From positions 1-64,000 of the forward strand of contig JBKECS010000048.1 of the NCBI GenBank assembly GCA_047974805.1: a DNA stretch of 64,000 nucleotides, written 5' to 3'. The position numbers and the translations under genes were made by a program. Within the stretch, counting starts at the first letter, position 1; each line of letters starts with the position of its first letter. The notes under the pieces were generated by a model. It was not told where the DNA came from. It made no database searches and worked only from the letters and a program-made list of their open reading frames with translations. Source of the DNA: JAJXUB01 sp047974805 (GTDB taxonomy: Bacteria; Actinomycetota; Actinomycetes; Actinomycetales; Dermatophilaceae). Below, one piece after another: positions 59,482-64,000 of this stretch.

Positions 59482-61533
59482 GTGCCGCCCTCCGGTCGTG
59501 TAGTCAAACGGGTTCTGCTCGGTCGAGCGATGCGCAGCGACCGGCTTGGTGAGACCTTGTTGCCGAAGAAGCTCGCGTTGCCCGTGTTTGCCAGCGACGC
59601 ACTGTCGTCGGTGGCCTACGCCCCCGACGAAATCTTCATCACGCTCTCCGTGGCGGGGGTGTCGGCGTATGTGTTCTCGTGGAAGATCGGCATCGTCGTC
59701 GCCCTGGTCATGCTCGTCATCGTGGCCAGCTATCGGCAGAACGTGCACGCCTATCCCAGCGGTGGCGGAGACTACGAGGTCGCCACGACCAACCTGGGTT
59801 CCTTCGCCGGGCTGACCGTTGCTAGCGCTCTCCTAGTGGACTACGTGCTCACCGTGGCGGTCTCGATCAGCTCAGGGGTGCAGAACGCCTCCTCGGCGAT
59901 CGGGTTCGTGGACGGCCATGAGGCGATATTTGCCGTACTGCTCGTTGTGGGTCTGGCCGCGATGAACCTGCGCGGGGTGCGGGAATCCGGCACGGCGTTC
60001 GCCATCCCCACCTATTCGTTCATGGTGGCCATCATCGGCATGACGCTATGGGGGCTGTTCCGGGTGGCCCGCGGCGACCTTCCGCTGGCTGCCAGTGCCG
60101 AGTTCACCCTCGCCGGCGAGCCGAGCTTTGTCGGGGGGCTCGGCACGGCTGCCGGGGCCTTCCTGCTGCTGCGGACCTTCTCCTCCGGTTGCGCCGCGCT
60201 GACCGGCGTCGAAGCCATCTCCAACGGCGTGCCGGCCTTTCAGAAGCCGAAGTCCAAGAATGCCGCGACCACCTTGCTGCTCATGGGCACGATCGCCGTG
60301 ACCATGCTGATAGGCATCATCACCTTGGCCAACAAGGCCCAGCTGCGCTACGTCGATCCGGACACCGGGATGGAAAGCCTGCTGCGCAACGGCGAGGCAG
60401 GGCGGGCGATCGGCGCCGGTTCGGTGGTCTTTTCCGACGGCTACGAGTACGACCAGCAAACGGTCATCGCCCAATTGGCCAGGTCAGTGTTCGACCATTT
60501 CCCGCTCGCCTTCTATTTCATCATCGCCGCCACCGGGGTCATCCTCATCCTGGCGGCCAATACCGCCTTCAACGGGTTCCCCGTACTGGCCTCCATTCTT
60601 GCCCGGGACGGCTACCTGCCCCGGCAACTGCACAACCGGGGTGACCGGCTGGCTTTCAGCAACGGCATCCTCATCCTGGCGGCTGCGGCGGTCGTGCTCA
60701 TTGTCGCCTTCGATGCCCAGGTGACCAAGCTGATCCAGCTCTACATCGTCGGGGTGTTCGTCTCCTTCACGACCAGTCAGGTCGGCATGATTCGGCATTG
60801 GAATCGGCTACTGCGGATTGAGGTCGACCCCGCCAGGCGTCGCCAAATGAACCGAAGCCGGGCGATCAACGCGGTCGGGGCGACCATGTCCGGCATCGTC
60901 CTGATCGTCGTCCTCGTCACGAAGTTCACCCATGGCGCGTGGATAGCCATCGCGGCCATGGCGGTCATCTTCGTGGTTATGCGGGCGATCAAGGGCCACT
61001 ACGACGCGGTGGCGCGAGAGCTTGCCGTCGTCGACGAGGGGGATCAACTCCTACCCTCACGAGTGCACGCCATCGTGCTCATCTCCAAGATCCACAAGCC
61101 TGCCCTCAGGGCACTGGCCTATGCGCGGGCCACCCGGCCGTCCCGGTTGGAGGCGGTCACCGTGGCCGTGGACCCGGAGGAGACCACGGCCCTGCAACAG
61201 GAATGGGACCGGCGCAACCTGACGGTGCCGTTGAAGGCCCTGGCCTCGCCCTACCGGGAGATCACCCGTCCGGTGATCGACTACGTCAAGTCGTTGCGGA
61301 CGAGCAACCCCCGTGACCTCGTCGTCGTCTACATCCCCCAGTACGTGCTCGGGCACTGGTGGGAGCAACTGCTGCACAACCAGAGCGCGCTGCGGATTCG
61401 AGCACGGCTGATGTTCACCCCCGGCGTTATGGTCTCGACCGTGCCCTGGCAGCTGCAGTCCTCTGAGGGCGTCGAGGCCCGGCTGGACTACGGCGGTCCG
61501 GTTGTTGGGTCAGTCCGTCGTGGAGACCGTTGA
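59482..61533 (+). CDS. APC-superfamily permease with cytosolic C-terminal domain, KimA-like K+ transporter candidate
   Basis: 683 residues: about 12 membrane helices (40-470) and a soluble C-terminus of about 180 residues resembling a universal-stress-like fold. The N-terminus FASDALSSVAYAPDEIFITL and SYRQNVHAYPSGGGDYEVA correspond to the substrate-binding helix 1 region of APC transporters; the pattern SSVAYAPDE resembles KimA (YdaO) K+ importers. Annotated in many genomes only as amino acid permease. Pairing with two RCK genes supports K+ as substrate, by inference. GTG at 59482 from promoter spacing. Confidence 0.85.
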   Translation: MPPSGRVVKRVLLGRAMRSDRLGETLLPKKLALPVFASDALSSVAYAPDEIFITLSVAGVSAYVFSWKIGIVVALVMLVIVASYRQNVHAYPSGGGDYEVATTNLGSFAGLTVASALLVDYVLTVAVSISSGVQNASSAIGFVDGHEAIFAVLLVVGLAAMNLRGVRESGTAFAIPTYSFMVAIIGMTLWGLFRVARGDLPLAASAEFTLAGEPSFVGGLGTAAGAFLLLRTFSSGCAALTGVEAISNGVPAFQKPKSKNAATTLLLMGTIAVTMLIGIITLANKAQLRYVDPDTGMESLLRNGEAGRAIGAGSVVFSDGYEYDQQTVIAQLARSVFDHFPLAFYFIIAATGVILILAANTAFNGFPVLASILARDGYLPRQLHNRGDRLAFSNGILILAAAAVVLIVAFDAQVTKLIQLYIVGVFVSFTTSQVGMIRHWNRLLRIEVDPARRRQMNRSRAINAVGATMSGIVLIVVLVTKFTHGAWIAIAAMAVIFVVMRAIKGHYDAVARELAVVDEGDQLLPSRVHAIVLISKIHKPALRALAYARATRPSRLEAVTVAVDPEETTALQQEWDRRNLTVPLKALASPYREITRPVIDYVKSLRTSNPRDLVVVYIPQYVLGHWWEQLLHNQSALRIRARLMFTPGVMVSTVPWQLQSSEGVEARLDYGGPVVGSVRRGDR

Positions 61534-62832
61534 GTGGGCCTGTTGCCCGGGATAACCGTGGAGCTGACCGTGGGCCCGCCGGCCCACGGCGGCAGTTGCG
61601 TCGCTCGCCATGAGGGACAGGTCGTGTTCATCCGGCACGCCCTGCCCGGTGAACGAGTCCGGGCCCTGGTCACCGAGGGCAACGAGGGGTCCCGTTTCGT
61701 TCGGGCGGATGCTGTCGATGTCGTGCAGCCCTCGCCCGATCGGGTGGAGCCGCCGTGTCGCCTTGCTGGCCCGGGCGGTTGTGGTGGGTGCGATCTGCAA
61801 CACCTGCGGGTGCCGGCACAACGCTCATGGAAGGCCCAGGTCGTCGCCGAACAGTTTCGGCGCCTGGCCGGCATGGACGTGGACGTGCAAGTGGAGGCCA
61901 TTCCGGGGGATCAGGACGGCTTGGCCTGGCGGACCCGAGTCGAACTGACCGTCGGCTCTGCTGGACGCCCTGGCCTGCGCCAGTACCGCTCGCACGAGAT
62001 CGTCCCGGTCAATCATTGCCCCATCGCCACCTCGCGGATCGATGCGCTCATCCCCGGGCTCCCCTCGGCCGAGCCGGGCACGGCATACGACCTGGTCGAT
62101 CCCGCGGTCGGTGAACCGGTGACCGTCAGCGTGCCGGCGTCGGGGATCAAGGCATGCGAAAACGTGGCCACCGTGACCGAACGGGTGCACAGCCGCGCCT
62201 TTGAGGTGTCCGCGCGCGGGTTCTGGCAGGTTCACCCCGGGGCGGCCACCACCTTCGTCGACACCGTGCTGAGCCTGGCCGGGCCGAAGCCGGGGGAGTG
62301 CTGCCTCGACCTGTATGCCGGGGTCGGCCTGTTCGCCGTTGGGCTCGCGGAGGCCGTCGGCGTCGAAGGCCAGGTTGTCCTGGTGGAGTCCGACGATGTG
62401 GCCTGTGCCAACGCCCAAGCTAACCTCGCCGGCTTCGCCAACGCTGTGGTGGCGCCAGCAAGGGTTGATGACGCACTCGGGGTGGCCCGTCCAGCCCGAC
62501 GGCGTTCACGAAGCGCCAACGCGCGGCCAGGGCGCCGAGGCTCGCAGCAGGTCCGCCTAAGGTCCCATCCGCTAATGCCGCTCCGTGCCGATGTGGTTGT
62601 CCTCGACCCACCCCGCACCGGCGCCGGGCGTGACGTGCTGGCGGCTGTGGTGGGCCTGGAGCCGCGGGTGATCACCTATGTCGCCTGTGATCCGGCCGCG
62701 TTGGCCCGGGACACGGCATATCTTGCCGGGCTGGGATGGACAGTGACTGGGCTGCGGGCCTTCGACGCCTTTCCGATGACTCACCACGTCGAGTGCATCG
62801 CGCGCTTTGAGCCGGCGACGTCCTCGGGTTGA
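61534..62832 (+). CDS. TRAM-domain class I RNA m5U-type methyltransferase (TrmA/RlmCD family)
   Basis: 432 residues. An N-terminal TRAM domain (ITVELTVGPPAHGGSCVARH; VVFIRHALPGERV) is followed by Fe-S cluster Cys: C-x8-C-x2-C in PCRLAGPGGCGGCDL and a fourth in NHCPIATSR. The SAM domain has CLDLYAGVGLFAVGLAEAVG; catalytic motifs are VVLDPPRTGAGRDVL and the nucleophile Cys in ITYVACDPAALARDTAYL. Target (tRNA U54 or 23S rRNA U747/U1939 type) is not decided. Its GTG start directly follows the permease stop; Rv2689c is the positional homologue. Confidence 0.9.
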   Translation: MGLLPGITVELTVGPPAHGGSCVARHEGQVVFIRHALPGERVRALVTEGNEGSRFVRADAVDVVQPSPDRVEPPCRLAGPGGCGGCDLQHLRVPAQRSWKAQVVAEQFRRLAGMDVDVQVEAIPGDQDGLAWRTRVELTVGSAGRPGLRQYRSHEIVPVNHCPIATSRIDALIPGLPSAEPGTAYDLVDPAVGEPVTVSVPASGIKACENVATVTERVHSRAFEVSARGFWQVHPGAATTFVDTVLSLAGPKPGECCLDLYAGVGLFAVGLAEAVGVEGQVVLVESDDVACANAQANLAGFANAVVAPARVDDALGVARPARRRSRSANARPGRRGSQQVRLRSHPLMPLRADVVVLDPPRTGAGRDVLAAVVGLEPRVITYVACDPAALARDTAYLAGLGWTVTGLRAFDAFPMTHHVECIARFEPATSSG

Positions 62833-62932
62833 TCGTGAGGCCGCGGGTTTACCCGTCGTGGGTCTCGACGGTTCGATCGTTCGTGCCGGCCGGTCTAACC
62901 TGTCACGGCGGCCCCGCTCTGATATCTTGACG

Positions 62933-62950
62933 TCAAGATAAATCCGTCGT
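62933..62950 (+). promoter_or_regulatory. Perfect 18-bp palindrome upstream of acnA
   Basis: TATCTTGACGTCAAGATA, fully symmetric, 55 bp before the acnA start. It includes a TTGAC that could serve as -35 (with no clear -10 beyond it), so a bound protein would block the promoter. The binding factor is unknown. Confidence 0.7.
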
Positions 62951-63005
62951 TGGGACGGGAACGGCCCCGGCTCAGCACGATCAACGGCAGTGAGAGGAGC
63001 CCGTT

Positions 63006-64000
<995 letters not shown>

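Noticed and set aside
62840..62870. Small inverted repeat CGGGTTTACCCG after the RNA methyltransferase gene as a terminator
   Set aside because: Only 5-bp arms with a 2-nt loop; too weak to call.

Overview
The window is high-GC (roughly two-thirds G+C by eye), gene-dense actinobacterial chromosome. Diagnostic genes are SepH, DUF3040, DUF4193, DUF5998, DUF7455, a Stk1-type PASTA kinase with its Rv2175c-like partner, actinobacterial ferrochelatase and the cytochrome bcc-aa3 genes. No mycolic-acid genes are present. The ErpK-free, leaderless style and the gene set suggest a Micrococcales-type organism (Dermatophilaceae/Intrasporangiaceae would fit), but the genus cannot be named from sequence alone. 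I see no transposase, phage gene, CRISPR array, rRNA or tRNA.

Layout. 0-27 kb: a conserved actinobacterial block with the same set of neighbours, as I recall it, as M. tuberculosis Rv2172c-Rv2194: qcrC/ctaE, trpD, a DnaQ-UvrC fusion, fadD15, SRPBCC, plsC, aroG, pknL, Rv2175c, a prenyl synthase and metF. Inserted in it is an alpha-glucoside phosphorolysis unit (GH65 phosphorylase, beta-phosphoglucomutase, divergent ROK glucokinase). 27-34.4 kb: an SOS mutagenesis cassette behind a perfect LexA palindrome (DUF6504, SAV_6107 HEPN protein, DnaE-type polymerase, methyltransferase, Pol IV). 34.4-46 kb: small conserved proteins, then topoisomerase IV parE and parC in convergent orientation, separated by an alpha-glucoside ABC importer and a LacI-family repressor. 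46-55 kb: GNAT/acyl-CoA-synthetase fusion, DUF5998, phosphodiesterase, thymidine kinase, SepH, TRIC channel, ferrochelatase, inositol phosphatase. 55-63 kb: DUF4193-dut-DUF3710-OB fold-DUF3159, two RCK proteins, an APC/KimA-like permease and an RNA methyltransferase, the same set as Rv2689c-Rv2699c. The right edge cuts acnA.

How the parts connect. The importer at 39-43 kb and the phosphorylase operon at 11-14 kb share an almost identical promoter/operator segment, so the LacI protein probably controls both. Imported disaccharide would be split by GH65 into beta-glucose-1-phosphate and glucose, which the mutase and the glucokinase turn into glucose-6-phosphate. No ATPase for the importer is present.

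Signals beyond genes. (1) The heptamer GTATGCC/GGCATAC occurs about 54 times by eye, about seven times the composition-based expectation, and forces rare Ile ATA codons. (2) At least 16 genes have a TANNNT-like hexamer 6-7 nt before the start codon and little or no Shine-Dalgarno sequence, implying leaderless mRNAs; I used this to set several starts. (3) Two copies of a roughly 95-nt stem-loop element lie between convergent gene pairs. (4) An 18-bp perfect palindrome precedes acnA.
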